Of a stretch of 64,000 nucleotides of DNA, positions 44,109 to 52,496 are shown one piece after another (the stretch's first letter is position 1; each line of letters begins with the position of its first letter). Origin of the DNA: Actinomadura oligospora ATCC 43269 (lineage in GTDB: Bacteria > Actinomycetota > Actinomycetes > Streptosporangiales > Streptosporangiaceae); NCBI RefSeq assembly GCF_000518265.1, contig NZ_JADG01000004.1:186001-250000 (forward strand). The letters are read 5' to 3'. Under the pieces are notes generated by a model. The model made no database searches. It was not told the DNA's origin and worked only from the letters and a program-made list of their open reading frames with translations. A program made the position numbers and the translations under genes.

Positions 44109-44882
44109 ATGACGGACGATCAGACCACCTCGCTGCCCGGACGCCCGCCCGTCGTCGACATGGACGCCTGGCAGGCCGCGCGTGACGAGCTGCTGGTCCG
44201 GGAGAAGGCGCACACGCGCGAAGGGGACGCCCTCGCCGCGGCCCGCCGCCGGCTGCCGATGGTGGAGTTCGACGGGAAGGTCGAGGTCGTCGGGCCCGAC
44301 GGCCCCGTCCCGTTCCTGGACCTGTTCCAGGGCCGCGACGAGCTCGTCGTCTACAAGCACATGTGGTGGGACGGCGCACCTCACCAGGGGCAGTGCGAGG
44401 GCTGCACCGTCACGGCGTGGCACATGAGGGACAGCGTGTACCTCAACTCGCGCGGGGTCTCGTCCGCCATCCTGACCACGGGCCGGTGGGACGAGGTGGC
44501 CCCCTACGTCGACTTCATGGGCTACACCCAGCCCTGGTACTCCGTCCGCGACCTGGACGAACCGGTCGGCGGCGCGATGGGGCGTCTCACCAGCTACCTG
44601 CGGGACGGCGACCGGACGTTCCTCACCTACTCCACGACGGGACGCGGCGTCGAGCCGGTCAGCGGGTCCTTCGCCCTGCTCGACAGGACGCCCAACGGCC
44701 GCGGCGAGGCGTGGGAGGACAACCCCGAGGGCCGTCCCGAGGGCAACCATGCCTGCTGGTACTGGCGCTCGGACGCGGACGGCACCCCCTCCTGGAGCCC
44801 GACCAGCCGTCCCGTCCCCCAGTGGACCCGCCCCGACGCGACCCCCGAGACCACCCTCGGCCGCCAGGGCGACTACCACTGA
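44109..44882 (+). CDS. DUF899 thioredoxin-like protein
   Basis: 257 aa. DUF899 proteins have a thioredoxin fold; EKAHTREGDALAAARRRLPM and DLFQGRDELVVYKHMWWDG are family blocks, and a CxxC pair lies in QCEGCTVTAWHM. WYSVRDLDEPVG and the DRTPNGRGEAWEDNPEGRPE segment lead to the conserved tail ending GRQGDYH. Function is uncertain. A 190-bp copy of its 3' end is repeated at 47252-47440. Confidence 0.88.
   Translation: MTDDQTTSLPGRPPVVDMDAWQAARDELLVREKAHTREGDALAAARRRLPMVEFDGKVEVVGPDGPVPFLDLFQGRDELVVYKHMWWDGAPHQGQCEGCTVTAWHMRDSVYLNSRGVSSAILTTGRWDEVAPYVDFMGYTQPWYSVRDLDEPVGGAMGRLTSYLRDGDRTFLTYSTTGRGVEPVSGSFALLDRTPNGRGEAWEDNPEGRPEGNHACWYWRSDADGTPSWSPTSRPVPQWTRPDATPETTLGRQGDYH
44693..44882 (+). repeat. 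direct repeat, copy 1 (DUF899 3' end)
   Basis: 190 bp beginning CAACGGCCGCGGCGAGGCG and ending with the TGA of DUF899. Copy 2 lies at 47252-47440 in the same orientation with about 17 differences. The two flank the YczE/YczR pair. Confidence 0.85.
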
Positions 44883-44911
44883 CCCACCCTCGCGCCACCG
44901 ACCGTCGAAGG

Positions 44912-44970
44912 GATCGGGGCCGCTTCCAGACGGGCGGCCCCGATCTGGGGCGCCCGTCTGGAAGCGGCCC
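44912..44970. terminator. two mutually exclusive hairpins after DUF899
   Basis: GATCGGGGCCGC (44912-44923) pairs with GCGGCCCCGATC (44934-44945). The overlapping arm GGGCCGCTTCCAGACGGGCG (44917-44936) pairs perfectly with 44951-44970, a 20-bp stem. Only one can form at a time. The segment GATCTGGGGCGCC also repeats at 44942 and 44972. It lies between the convergent DUF899 and yczE genes. Confidence 0.8.
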
Positions 44971-45065
44971 AGATCTGGGGCGCCTCGCCCCGGTGGACCT
45001 CGAAGGTTCCGGTGATCCTCACCGGCCCCTGCCTCGCACCAGCTGCCCGGACGTTCTCTTCGCGG

Positions 45066-45707
45066 TCATCGGGTGTGCTGTGCGGGTGCGGGAACGGCAG
45101 GAAGGCGAACGGCCACCAGCGGCAGGAAGCGGCCGACGAGGGGCCCCATGCACAGTGCGATCAGCACGGTGCCGACCCCGACGGTTCCGCCCAGGAGCCA
45201 GCCGGCACAGGCGACAGTGACCTCGATGCCGGTGCGCACAATGGCGACAGGCAGGCGGGTGAGCCGGACGAGTCCCGTCATGATGCCGTCGCGCGGTCCC
45301 GACCCGAACTGCGCGCCGAGGTAGAGCGCGTCGAAGAACGCCAGAGCGACAACGCCGAGGGCGAGATATCCGCCCTCGGCGAGTGGCCCCCGTGGGTCGG
45401 GGAGCACAGTCGCGGTGGCGTCGGCGGCGAAGCCGACGATCGCGACGTTGAGGAGCGTGCCGAGCCCGGGCAGTTCTCGTAGGGGGATCCACGCGACGAG
45501 CACCAGCAGCGAGATCAGGTTCGTCGCCCAACCGAACGAGACACCAAGGGATATGGCGGTGCCTTCGGTGAGCACGCTCCAGCTGGCCGCCCCGAGTCCG
45601 GACTGGACGAGCACCATGACGGCGGCCCCGTAGCCCGTCAGGCCGAGCAGGAGCTGAGGGATCCGACGCGCCTTTCGGACCGCCCGGATCTGGGCGAACG
45701 CGTTCAT
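45066..45707 (-). CDS. yczE: YczE-type integral membrane protein
   Basis: 213 aa from ATG 45707 (MNAFAQIRAVRKARR). Five to six helices, with RRIPQLLLGLTGYGAAVMVL at the N-terminus and YLGAQFGSGPRDGIMTGLVR as the conserved family loop. YczE is of unknown biochemical role. It is divergent from a MocR-type regulator, the recognised YczR/YczE pairing, so it probably serves vitamin B6- or amine-related transport or regulation. Confidence 0.88.
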   Translation of the reverse strand: MNAFAQIRAVRKARRIPQLLLGLTGYGAAVMVLVQSGLGAASWSVLTEGTAISLGVSFGWATNLISLLVLVAWIPLRELPGLGTLLNVAIVGFAADATATVLPDPRGPLAEGGYLALGVVALAFFDALYLGAQFGSGPRDGIMTGLVRLTRLPVAIVRTGIEVTVACAGWLLGGTVGVGTVLIALCMGPLVGRFLPLVAVRLPAVPAPAQHTR

Positions 45708-45809
45708 GCGCGGTAGTACGAATGGGTCGTGACGAGCCTGGACAGAGGCGTGTGTCGTGGAGTCGCAAGGTGCCATACGGTGAGTCTCTGGGGGATCTGG
45801 CCACGCATT

Positions 45810-45830
45810 CCATAGCCAGATTGCCTATGG
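45810..45830. promoter_or_regulatory. inverted repeat in the yczR/yczE gap
   Basis: CCATAG and CTATGG, nine bases apart (centre 45820), just upstream of the yczR GTG at 45838. Candidate YczR site. Confidence 0.5.
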
Positions 45831-45837
45831 TGGTCGG

Positions 45838-47229
45838 GTGAAAATCAGCTCGCACACGGTGGCGCGGATGCTGGGGACCTGGCAGGAGGGGCCGGGGCCG
45901 GGGCATCAACGGCTCTCCGACAGGCTGCGCCTGCTCATCCTGGACGGACGCCTTCCCCTCGGCGCGACCCTGCCGAGCGAACGCGACCTGGCCGTCACGC
46001 TCGGCACCAGCAGGACCACGGTCGGTACCGCGTTCCACACTCTGGTCGAGCACGGATACCTCGCCACACAGGCGCGCACCGGGGCGACCGTACGGCTGCC
46101 TGATGACACCGTTCCCGATCACCCGGCCGGCACGGACGCGGAGACCATCGACCTGTCCATCGCCGCGCCGCCCGCGCCCGTTCAAATCCTCCACGCGGCT
46201 TACGCGACCGCTCTCGAACGGCTGCCACGGCATTTCGAGCGGCACGGCTACGACCGATACGGCATCGCCGAACTGCGTGAAGCGGTCGCCCACTGGTACC
46301 AGCGGCGAGGACTGCCCACCCGGCCCGACCACATCCTGATCACCAACGGCGCGCAGCACGCGCTTGCTCTTCTGGCGCGAGTGCTCCTGTCGCCACGCGA
46401 CCACGTCCTCATCGACCACCCGACCTACCCGCACGCGATCACGACGTTCACCCAAGCGCGCGCCCGGCTTCTGCCCGTCGCCGTGACATCTTCCGGCTGG
46501 GACACCGAGCAGCTTCGAACAGCGGGGCGAGCCGCGAACCTGGCCTACCTGATACCCGACTTTCACAACCCGACCGGGATGTGCATGCCCACAAGCGTGC
46601 GCCAAGAGCTCCGGCTCGCGTGCCCCACGATCGTCGACGAGACCATGGCCGATCTGGCTCTGGACGTTCCGAGCCCCGAGCCCCTCGCGCTGCACATGCC
46701 GACGGCCATCAGCATCGGCTCCGTGTCCAAGAGCGTCTGGGGCGGCCTGCGCATAGGCTGGGTTCGCGCGCTTCCCTCTCTCCTGGAACGCATCGAAAGG
46801 GCCCGTGCCACGACAGACCTCGGCACCCCCGTTGTCGAACAGCTCGCCACAGCCGTCCTCCTGAACGAGCACCAAACCCAGCGGCCGGACGCACTCCAGC
46901 AACTCAGGTCGCAACGCGACGCCCTACACCAAGCACTCACCGAGCACCTACCGGCGACCTGTGCCCTGCAACCAGCCGGCGGTCTGACGCTCTGGGCGAC
47001 CTTCCCCGGGCCCGTCAGCTCACGGCTGGCAGCCATGGCGCCTGACCACGGAGTGACCATCGCGGCCGGACCACGATTCGGGATCGGGGGTGCGTTCGAA
47101 CGCAACATCCGCCTGCCGTACACGCTCCCCTCAGGTCAACTGACCCTGGCGATCCGCAGACTCGCGCAGGCAGAACAGGCACTCGCACAAGGCGCTACCG
47201 GAACCCACACCCCCGCCGCCATCGCATGA
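45838..47229 (+). CDS. yczR: MocR-family PLP-dependent regulator (YczR)
   Basis: 463 aa. An N-terminal GntR-type winged HTH (LPSERDLAVTLGTSRTTVGT) is joined to a fold-type I aminotransferase domain. The PLP Lys lies in SIGSVSKSVWGGLRIGW, the PLP-phosphate/ring contacts in ITNGAQHALALLA and LIPDFHNPTG. The family uses PLP as effector or cofactor of DNA binding. GTG 45838 start. Codon use is slightly less GC-rich (for example ACA, GCA) than core genes of the window. It is divergent from yczE. Confidence 0.92.
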   Translation: MKISSHTVARMLGTWQEGPGPGHQRLSDRLRLLILDGRLPLGATLPSERDLAVTLGTSRTTVGTAFHTLVEHGYLATQARTGATVRLPDDTVPDHPAGTDAETIDLSIAAPPAPVQILHAAYATALERLPRHFERHGYDRYGIAELREAVAHWYQRRGLPTRPDHILITNGAQHALALLARVLLSPRDHVLIDHPTYPHAITTFTQARARLLPVAVTSSGWDTEQLRTAGRAANLAYLIPDFHNPTGMCMPTSVRQELRLACPTIVDETMADLALDVPSPEPLALHMPTAISIGSVSKSVWGGLRIGWVRALPSLLERIERARATTDLGTPVVEQLATAVLLNEHQTQRPDALQQLRSQRDALHQALTEHLPATCALQPAGGLTLWATFPGPVSSRLAAMAPDHGVTIAAGPRFGIGGAFERNIRLPYTLPSGQLTLAIRRLAQAEQALAQGATGTHTPAAIA

Positions 47230-47251
47230 CCGTCAACGACATCCTGCCCCG

Positions 47252-47440
47252 CAACGGCCGCGGCGAGGCGTAGGAGGACAATCCCGAAGGCCGTCCCGAG
47301 GGCAAGCATGCCTGCTGCTACTGGCGCTCGGACGCGGACGGCACCCCCTCCTGGGGCCCCACCAGCCGCCCCGTCCCCCAGTGGACCCGCCCCAACGCAA
47401 CCCCGAGAGCACCCTCGGCCGCCAGGGCGACCACCACTGA
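47252..47440 (+). pseudogene. truncated DUF899 3' fragment, repeat copy 2
   Basis: 189 bp matching 44693-44882. A TAG replaces the Trp codon of GEAWEDN (GAGGCGTAGGAGG), and a one-base deletion in the ACCCCGAGAG region shifts the frame. No start or upstream gene part is present, so it cannot code for a DUF899 protein. Confidence 0.85.
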
Positions 47441-47524
47441 CGCCCGACGACGGAAGCGCAGCCGCCGGGCATCGCAGCAGCAGCGGCGCCCGGCGCTTCG
47501 TCCCGTCAGGTCGGGGCCCGGCAT

Positions 47525-48970
47525 TCATTTGGCTCCGGGATCGTCGTTCGGTTGGTCGTCCGCGCCGGAAGCCTTCGACGATGCCTCAAGGACGAAGAAC
47601 AGGAAGGCGGGTCGGGTCGAGAGGTCCTGGAAGGCATCGGGAAACAGGTCGCGGGCGGCCGGGTCGGGCTGAGGCTCGCTGATGGTGGAGATGCGGAAGC
47701 CGGCGGCGGTGAATGCGTCGGTCATCGTATGCAAGGGCTTGCGCCAGAACTTCATCGGGACGAGCCGTCCGCTGAGCAGCCAGTCGAAGCTGTAGCTCGT
47801 CGTCGCGAGGTAGTCGGGCCGGGGATCGGAGATCGTGTAGGCCACGAAGGGATGGTCCACCGACGCGATCAGTCGGCCGCCGGGCCTGAGGACACGGCGT
47901 ATCTCGGTCAGCGTCGGCCCCCAGTCCTCCAGGTAGTGCAGGACGAGTGACGCGACCACGTCGTCGAACGCGCCATCGGCGAACGGCAGAGGGTCGCGCA
48001 GGTCGACCACGTGCAGGGGCGCGTCGTCACCGAGCCTCTGCCTGGCCAGCGCCAGCATCCCCGTGCTGGCGTCGATGCCGGTGACGTCGGCGCCGCGATC
48101 GCGCAGTGCGGCCGTCAAGGGACCCGTGCCGCAACCGGCGTCCAGGATTCGACGACCGGCCACGTCTCCGGCAAGGGCCAACATCGCGGGCCGCTCGTAA
48201 TAGGCGTTCACGAGGCTGTTCTCGGTCTCCGCCGAGTAAGCCTCGGCGAAGCCGTCGTAGTCGTTCACCTGCGCCGGATCGGCGGTCTGGACGGGCTTGT
48301 CGGCGGCCTGCTGGAGGCGGCGGCGTCCTTGCGGGGTGTAGGTGAGGGCGTCGGGCAGGGGCATGCCGCCGTGGCGCACCGCGATGAGCACCAGTGGATC
48401 GTGGTCGTCCGACCCGGTGGTCTCCGTTCCGAGGTCGAGGCGCTGCCCGATGTGGAAGAAGACCATGGGCTCGGCGGGGTCGTCGGTCAGGTATCCCAGC
48501 GTCTTCCCGTGCACGGGGCTGGTGGGGCCGAAGAGAACCGAGGGGGTCCCAAACGCGTCGGTCACCTCTTGCAGGGTGCGATCGTAAGCCGCCCAGGCGG
48601 CGGCCGATTCCCGCAGGTCGGTGAAACGGTCGGCGTCCAGCGTCCGGTCTGGATGCAGCCAGCCTCGGTCATTTGCCAGCTCCGCGTAGACCGACGCCAT
48701 GGCGGGGTGATCGACGACGTGGGGATGGGGCAACCGGTCGATGACGGCGCCGGTCACGCCGCGCGCGGACCACGCGTTGCGCCGTTCCATCTCCTGTCTG
48801 ACCAAGTCCAGGCCGTCCGGCTCGCGTTCGACCGTGAGCAGGTGGTCGATCAACAGCCGAAGGGTCAGCTCGTTGCCCCACACACCCGGTCTCCGCAGCG
48901 CACCGTTGAGCTGCTCGACAAGGTGCGCGTGGATCTCTTCGGCGGTTGCCAGTTCCGGCGAGGACGACAT
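47525..48970 (-). CDS. SAM methyltransferase fused to an N-terminal unknown domain
   Basis: 481 aa. Residues 1-235 are an unassigned domain with RLLIDHLLTVEREPDGLDLV and GTPSVLFGPTSPVHGKTLGY. From about 240 (YDGFAEAYSAETENSLVNAY) it is a class I methyltransferase: motif I RRILDAGCGTGPLTAALRD, VTGIDASTGML and DVVASLVLHYLEDW. The tail (KFWRKPLHTMTDAFTAAGF) matches the Methyltransf_11 group that acts on small metabolites. The N-domain may bind the substrate. It stands alone beside the decayed DUF899 copy. Confidence 0.88.
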   Translation of the reverse strand: MSSSPELATAEEIHAHLVEQLNGALRRPGVWGNELTLRLLIDHLLTVEREPDGLDLVRQEMERRNAWSARGVTGAVIDRLPHPHVVDHPAMASVYAELANDRGWLHPDRTLDADRFTDLRESAAAWAAYDRTLQEVTDAFGTPSVLFGPTSPVHGKTLGYLTDDPAEPMVFFHIGQRLDLGTETTGSDDHDPLVLIAVRHGGMPLPDALTYTPQGRRRLQQAADKPVQTADPAQVNDYDGFAEAYSAETENSLVNAYYERPAMLALAGDVAGRRILDAGCGTGPLTAALRDRGADVTGIDASTGMLALARQRLGDDAPLHVVDLRDPLPFADGAFDDVVASLVLHYLEDWGPTLTEIRRVLRPGGRLIASVDHPFVAYTISDPRPDYLATTSYSFDWLLSGRLVPMKFWRKPLHTMTDAFTAAGFRISTISEPQPDPAARDLFPDAFQDLSTRPAFLFFVLEASSKASGADDQPNDDPGAK

Positions 48971-49136
48971 ACCGCAGTCTCCCGCATGACGGGGCGCCGG
49001 CGAGAAAAGTGGCGGCGTCCGCGAGTGCCATCACCTGTGCAGGTGATGGGGCGGCGGCGCGAATCCCCTGAGCGAGGGAGGTGGCCGGCCCGGACGGGTG
49101 ATCATCGGGGACGGCCTGGTCGGAAGAGTGAGGGCC

Positions 49137-49745
49137 GTGAACATCAGTCGGGTCATCCGCTTCCTCATCCACTCCGCTCCGGACGCCAGCGACACCGAAC
49201 GGCCGGTTCGGCGGTGGGTTCTTCGTCTTGCTTACGCGATGCCCCTGGTCATCTTGCCTGCATGTCTGTGGCGGCTGCCGTTCGCCGTGCACTTCGACAT
49301 GGGCCAGGACCTCAAGGGCGTCGGCATGCCGACCTACTGGCTGAGCATCCCCTACGTCCTGGGGCTGAGCGTGATGTCGGAGTTGATCGCCTTCCTGTGC
49401 ATCGGCCTGGTGCGCCGCTGGGGCGAGGTGGCGCCCGGCTGGATCCCGTTCATCGGCGGCAGGCGCGTCCGGCCGCTCGCGGCGTTCGTCCCCGCTCTGC
49501 TCGGCGGGATGATCCTCACCGTGCTGTTCGTCGGCGTCCCCATCGGCGACGGCCAGGACCTCACCCTGTACGGCGTCGTCGACAGCCAGCCGTACGACAA
49601 CGCCTGGTGGAAGGCGCTCGCCTTGATCTGCACCCGTCCACTCGGTTTGTGGGGCCCGGCCGTCATCGTCCTCGCCGTCGCCTACTACCTGCGACGCCGC
49701 CCTGAGTCCAAGGCCCCCACGGTCACCGAGCCGCTCCGGGGTTGA
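49137..49745 (+). CDS. four-helix integral membrane protein, unknown
   Basis: 202 aa from GTG 49137 (VNISRVIRFLIHSAP). Hydrophobic segments near residues 30-50 (WVLRLAYAMPLVILPACLW), 70-95, 118-140 and 172-192. No family motif I recognise. There is a periplasmic loop with DGQDLTLYGVVDS. It is transcribed away from the methyltransferase and ends in a 14-bp hairpin. Confidence 0.7.
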   Translation: MNISRVIRFLIHSAPDASDTERPVRRWVLRLAYAMPLVILPACLWRLPFAVHFDMGQDLKGVGMPTYWLSIPYVLGLSVMSELIAFLCIGLVRRWGEVAPGWIPFIGGRRVRPLAAFVPALLGGMILTVLFVGVPIGDGQDLTLYGVVDSQPYDNAWWKALALICTRPLGLWGPAVIVLAVAYYLRRRPESKAPTVTEPLRG

Positions 49746-49755
49746 GGGCCCGGTC

Positions 49756-49791
49756 GCCCGTGGGCAGGCGGTGTTCTGCCTGCCCACGGGC
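49756..49791. terminator. 14-bp perfect hairpin between convergent genes
   Basis: GCCCGTGGGCAGGC pairs with GCCTGCCCACGGGC around an eight-base loop; TTGTG follows on the plus strand. It lies between the membrane protein stop and the GNAT stop at 49803. Confidence 0.8.
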
Positions 49792-49802
49792 TTGTGCCGG
49801 TG

Positions 49803-50315
49803 TCAGACGCCGAACGCCTTGGCGTAGCGGATGGTGCCGGACGGCATCGGACGGGACGGGGCGAGGCTCAGGGCCATCATGTTCTCGTCCGGCACCTCGA
49901 AGGGCGCGCGGATGCCGTGCTTCGAGGCCGGGACGAACCCGAACCGCGGGTAGTACGAAGCGTGCCCGAGGACGAGAACGAGGTTCTCACCCGCGCTCCG
50001 CGCAGCGTCGAGGGCGGCGCGGATGGCAGCCGACCCCGCGCCCGTCCCCTGGTGTTCCGGGGGGACGGCGCACGGCCCGAGCGCGAGGGCCGGGACGTCG
50101 TCGACGTGGCAGCGGGTCAGGAGCGCGTAGCCGGTCGGCGCGCCGTCGGGGCCCTCCGCGATCCAGGAGCCGAAGGGCAGCCAGGCGTCCGGGTCCTCGC
50201 GCAGGGCGTCGACGAGGTCGGCCTCCAGCGCGGTCGGGAACGCCGCGAGGTTGATCTCGCGGATCGCGCGGCGGTCGTCCTCGGTCTCGAGACGGGTGGT
50301 CCAGGTGATGCTCAT
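49803..50315 (-). CDS. GNAT N-acetyltransferase
   Basis: 170 aa from ATG 50315 (MSITWTTRLETEDD). The acetyl-CoA site is ALGPCAVPPEHQGTGAGSA (Q/RxxGxG/A), followed by the helix AIRAALDAARSAG and LGHASYYPRFGFVPASKHGI, the YjbJ/YhbS-like branch. Substrate unknown. It lies 59 bp downstream of rsgA on the same strand. Confidence 0.88.
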   Translation of the reverse strand: MSITWTTRLETEDDRRAIREINLAAFPTALEADLVDALREDPDAWLPFGSWIAEGPDGAPTGYALLTRCHVDDVPALALGPCAVPPEHQGTGAGSAAIRAALDAARSAGENLVLVLGHASYYPRFGFVPASKHGIRAPFEVPDENMMALSLAPSRPMPSGTIRYAKAFGV

Positions 50316-50374
50316 GTCGGTGTGCGGTTCCTTGAGGATGTGCGGACGAATGTCAGACGGCGGCTGGGCGGCCA

Positions 50375-51448
50375 TTACGGCTTGTCCCGGAACTTGTAGA
50401 TCGCGCGCTGGTGGCGCGTGATGGCTTTCCACTGGTTCTCGCGTTCCGCCCGCAGGCGCGCGTCCTGGCGGGAGGCGGCCCAGGCGGCTTCGCGGAGCAG
50501 CTTGCGGTAGCTGTCCAGGCGTCGCTGCGTCAGGGTGCCGTCGGCGATCGCGGCGAGCACCGCGCAGCCGGGTTCGCTCTCGTGGGCGCAGTCGGAGAAC
50601 CGGCAGTCGGCGGCGAGTTCCTCGATCTCGGCGAACACCTGCTGGATGCCGCTCTCGCCGTCGTGGACGCCGACGGCCCGCAGGCCCGGGGTGTCGATGA
50701 GGACACCGCCGTCCGGCAGCCGGATCAGTTCGCGGTGGACGGTCGTGTGACGGCCCTTGCCGTCGACCGCCCGGACGTCGCCGGTCGCGAGCAGATCGTC
50801 CCCGAGCAGGGCGTTGCCCAGCGTTGACTTGCCCGCACCGGACGGCCCAAGCAGCACGATCGTCCCCGTGAGGATGGCCGCCAGGATGTCCAGGCCCTCG
50901 CCGGTGACCGAGCTGACCGCCAGGGTCTCGACGCCGGGCGCGAGCGCGGCCACCTCGTCCCGCACCACGGCGACGGGACGTTCCGAAGCGTCGGCCTTGG
51001 TCAGGACGATGACCGGAACGGCGCCGCTCTCCCAGGCCAGGGCGACCATGCGCTCGATCCGTCCCGCGGGCGCGGACGTGGCCAGCGACACGGCGAGCAC
51101 GACGGTGTCGACGTTCGCGGCCAGGACCTGGGCATGGGACGTGCGGGACGCCGACGACCGCACGATGGCGGTCCGGCGGGGCAGCAACGCCACCAGCTCC
51201 GGCCGTTCGCCGAGCCGCACCGCGGCCCAGTCGCCCGTGCAGGGCGGTTCGGCGGCCGTGGACCAGGCGGCCCGCACCCAGCCGTCCGCCGTGACGACGG
51301 TGGCGTGGCCACGGTCGACCCGCGCGACGCGTCCGGGCGTCAGGCCGTCGGAGCGGTGTGCGGTGAAGGCGTTCTCGTACGCCTCGTCCCATCCGTAGGC
51401 GGACAGGACGTCATCGGACGAATCCGAAGAAAAGAATGATGAAGACAA
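50375..51448 (-). CDS. rsgA: ribosome small-subunit GTPase RsgA
   Basis: 357 aa from TTG 51448. A circularly permuted GTPase that matures the 30S subunit. OB domain first, then NTKD-like ILTKADAS (G4), SSVTGEGLD (G5), LGPSGAGKSTLGNALLG (G1), DTPGL (G3), and the zinc knuckle CRFSDCAHESEPGCAV. The order G4-G5-G1-G3 is diagnostic. GNAT follows on the same strand. The 300 bp upstream hold no recognised gene. Confidence 0.95.
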   Translation of the reverse strand: MSSSFFSSDSSDDVLSAYGWDEAYENAFTAHRSDGLTPGRVARVDRGHATVVTADGWVRAAWSTAAEPPCTGDWAAVRLGERPELVALLPRRTAIVRSSASRTSHAQVLAANVDTVVLAVSLATSAPAGRIERMVALAWESGAVPVIVLTKADASERPVAVVRDEVAALAPGVETLAVSSVTGEGLDILAAILTGTIVLLGPSGAGKSTLGNALLGDDLLATGDVRAVDGKGRHTTVHRELIRLPDGGVLIDTPGLRAVGVHDGESGIQQVFAEIEELAADCRFSDCAHESEPGCAVLAAIADGTLTQRRLDSYRKLLREAAWAASRQDARLRAERENQWKAITRHQRAIYKFRDKP

Positions 51449-51742
51449 CGAAGGAGACCCTTGTGTGAAGGGGCCCCGGCAGACACGAGGAGATCACGCC
51501 GAAGGACGAACGATCCCGATGGGCGGATCGACTCAGCCGAGTACAGCCGAGACCCGGGAAACGAGGTTGGTTCGAGCGCCGTATGCGACAGCGGCCGCTT
51601 CCGCGGTCATCAACCTCATCCCCCTCTCCCCCTCGATCCACATCACCTACCGACGATGTCGATATCAACCCGACGGTACCACCCGACATTCGCCCGGCAC
51701 CTCCCATTTAATGGCTGTGGGGGGTAGTGAGCCCGGTGGGCC
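51449..51742. other. intergenic region, about 300 bp, no gene seen
   Basis: Upstream of rsgA and downstream of the AAA remnant. It is less GC-rich than its surroundings, with TACCGACGATGTCGATATCA-like AT-richer sequence near 51650-51680. Reading frames here have no protein-like composition. Confidence 0.5.
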
Positions 51743-51991
51743 TCAGGGGAGGTGGGTGGTGACGAAGCGGAGTGGGGCGTCCACGGGGGCGCGAGGGAGT
51801 TCCAGCGGGTCGTAGCCGTATTAGGCGTAGGTCGCGACCATAGGTTCGTAGACGCCACGTCCGGCCTCATGGGACCGCGCGAACCCCTCGCGCTCCAGGG
51901 CGTCGATCAGGGTGCTCTTCCCTGATCCGGGGCCGCCGGTCACCACGATGAGCGGTCCCGGCTTGGACGCCCTCCCCTCGCCACTAGTCAC
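51743..51991 (-). pseudogene. decayed AAA-family ATPase
   Basis: P-loop LIVVTGGPGSGKSTLIDALE and GFARSHEAGRGVYEPMVATY give the start and near-end of an ATPase of about 180 aa, brought together by an internal deletion of about 100 aa. A TAA at 51821-51823 then interrupts the same frame, which continues YGYDPLELPRAPVDAPLRF to a TGA at 51743-51745. The order (MVATYA, stop, YGYD) fits a GAA/GAG to TAA nonsense change. It overlaps the lipoprotein stop by four bases. Confidence 0.7.
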
Positions 51992-52368
51992 TTGCGCGTG
52001 GGGGACGGGGAGGCCGGGAGGGGGTTGTCCCAGTCGATCCGCAGCCGGTTGCGGTTGCTGCGGCTGACCTGGCACGAGTAGTTCTTGGACACCGCGACGA
52101 TCTTGACGACCTGGACGGTGTCCAGCACCGGGTCCTGCGAGCTCTCATAGTCCGGCCGGCCGGGGACGTGGACGCGGAAGCGCACCAGGTAGCTGTGGTT
52201 ACCGCCGTTGAAAGCACGGTTGGTCTGCCTGATGTCCCTCACGGTGACGGTGCAGGGGACCGCGTCCGCGCTGTCCTTCTCAGGTTCCTTGCCTTCGGAG
52301 CCGCAGGCGGCGAGGAGAAGGCACAGAGCTCCCACACCGAGCCGGAACGGGAGTCGCCGCACACCCAT
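51988..52368 (-). CDS. lipoprotein, unknown function
   Basis: 126 aa. Signal with lipobox LLLAACG at residues 16-22 (Cys at about 21), then a Ser/Glu/Lys linker and one small beta-rich domain with CTVTVRDIRQTNRAFNG and NYSCQVSRSNRNRLRI. Membrane-anchored on the outside. It ends where the decayed ATPase begins. Confidence 0.8.
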   Translation of the reverse strand: MGVRRLPFRLGVGALCLLLAACGSEGKEPEKDSADAVPCTVTVRDIRQTNRAFNGGNHSYLVRFRVHVPGRPDYESSQDPVLDTVQVVKIVAVSKNYSCQVSRSNRNRLRIDWDNPLPASPSPTRK

Positions 52369-52496
52369 GTCTTCCCCTCATCATGACCCTGACCTCGACA
52401 CTTCGCGGCAAGCACCGCTGGAAGGATCTTGAGGGAAAGCATGGGTCACCCGCAACGTCGGCCGAGCCTCCCCGGCCCCTCGGCGGCACTCTCACG

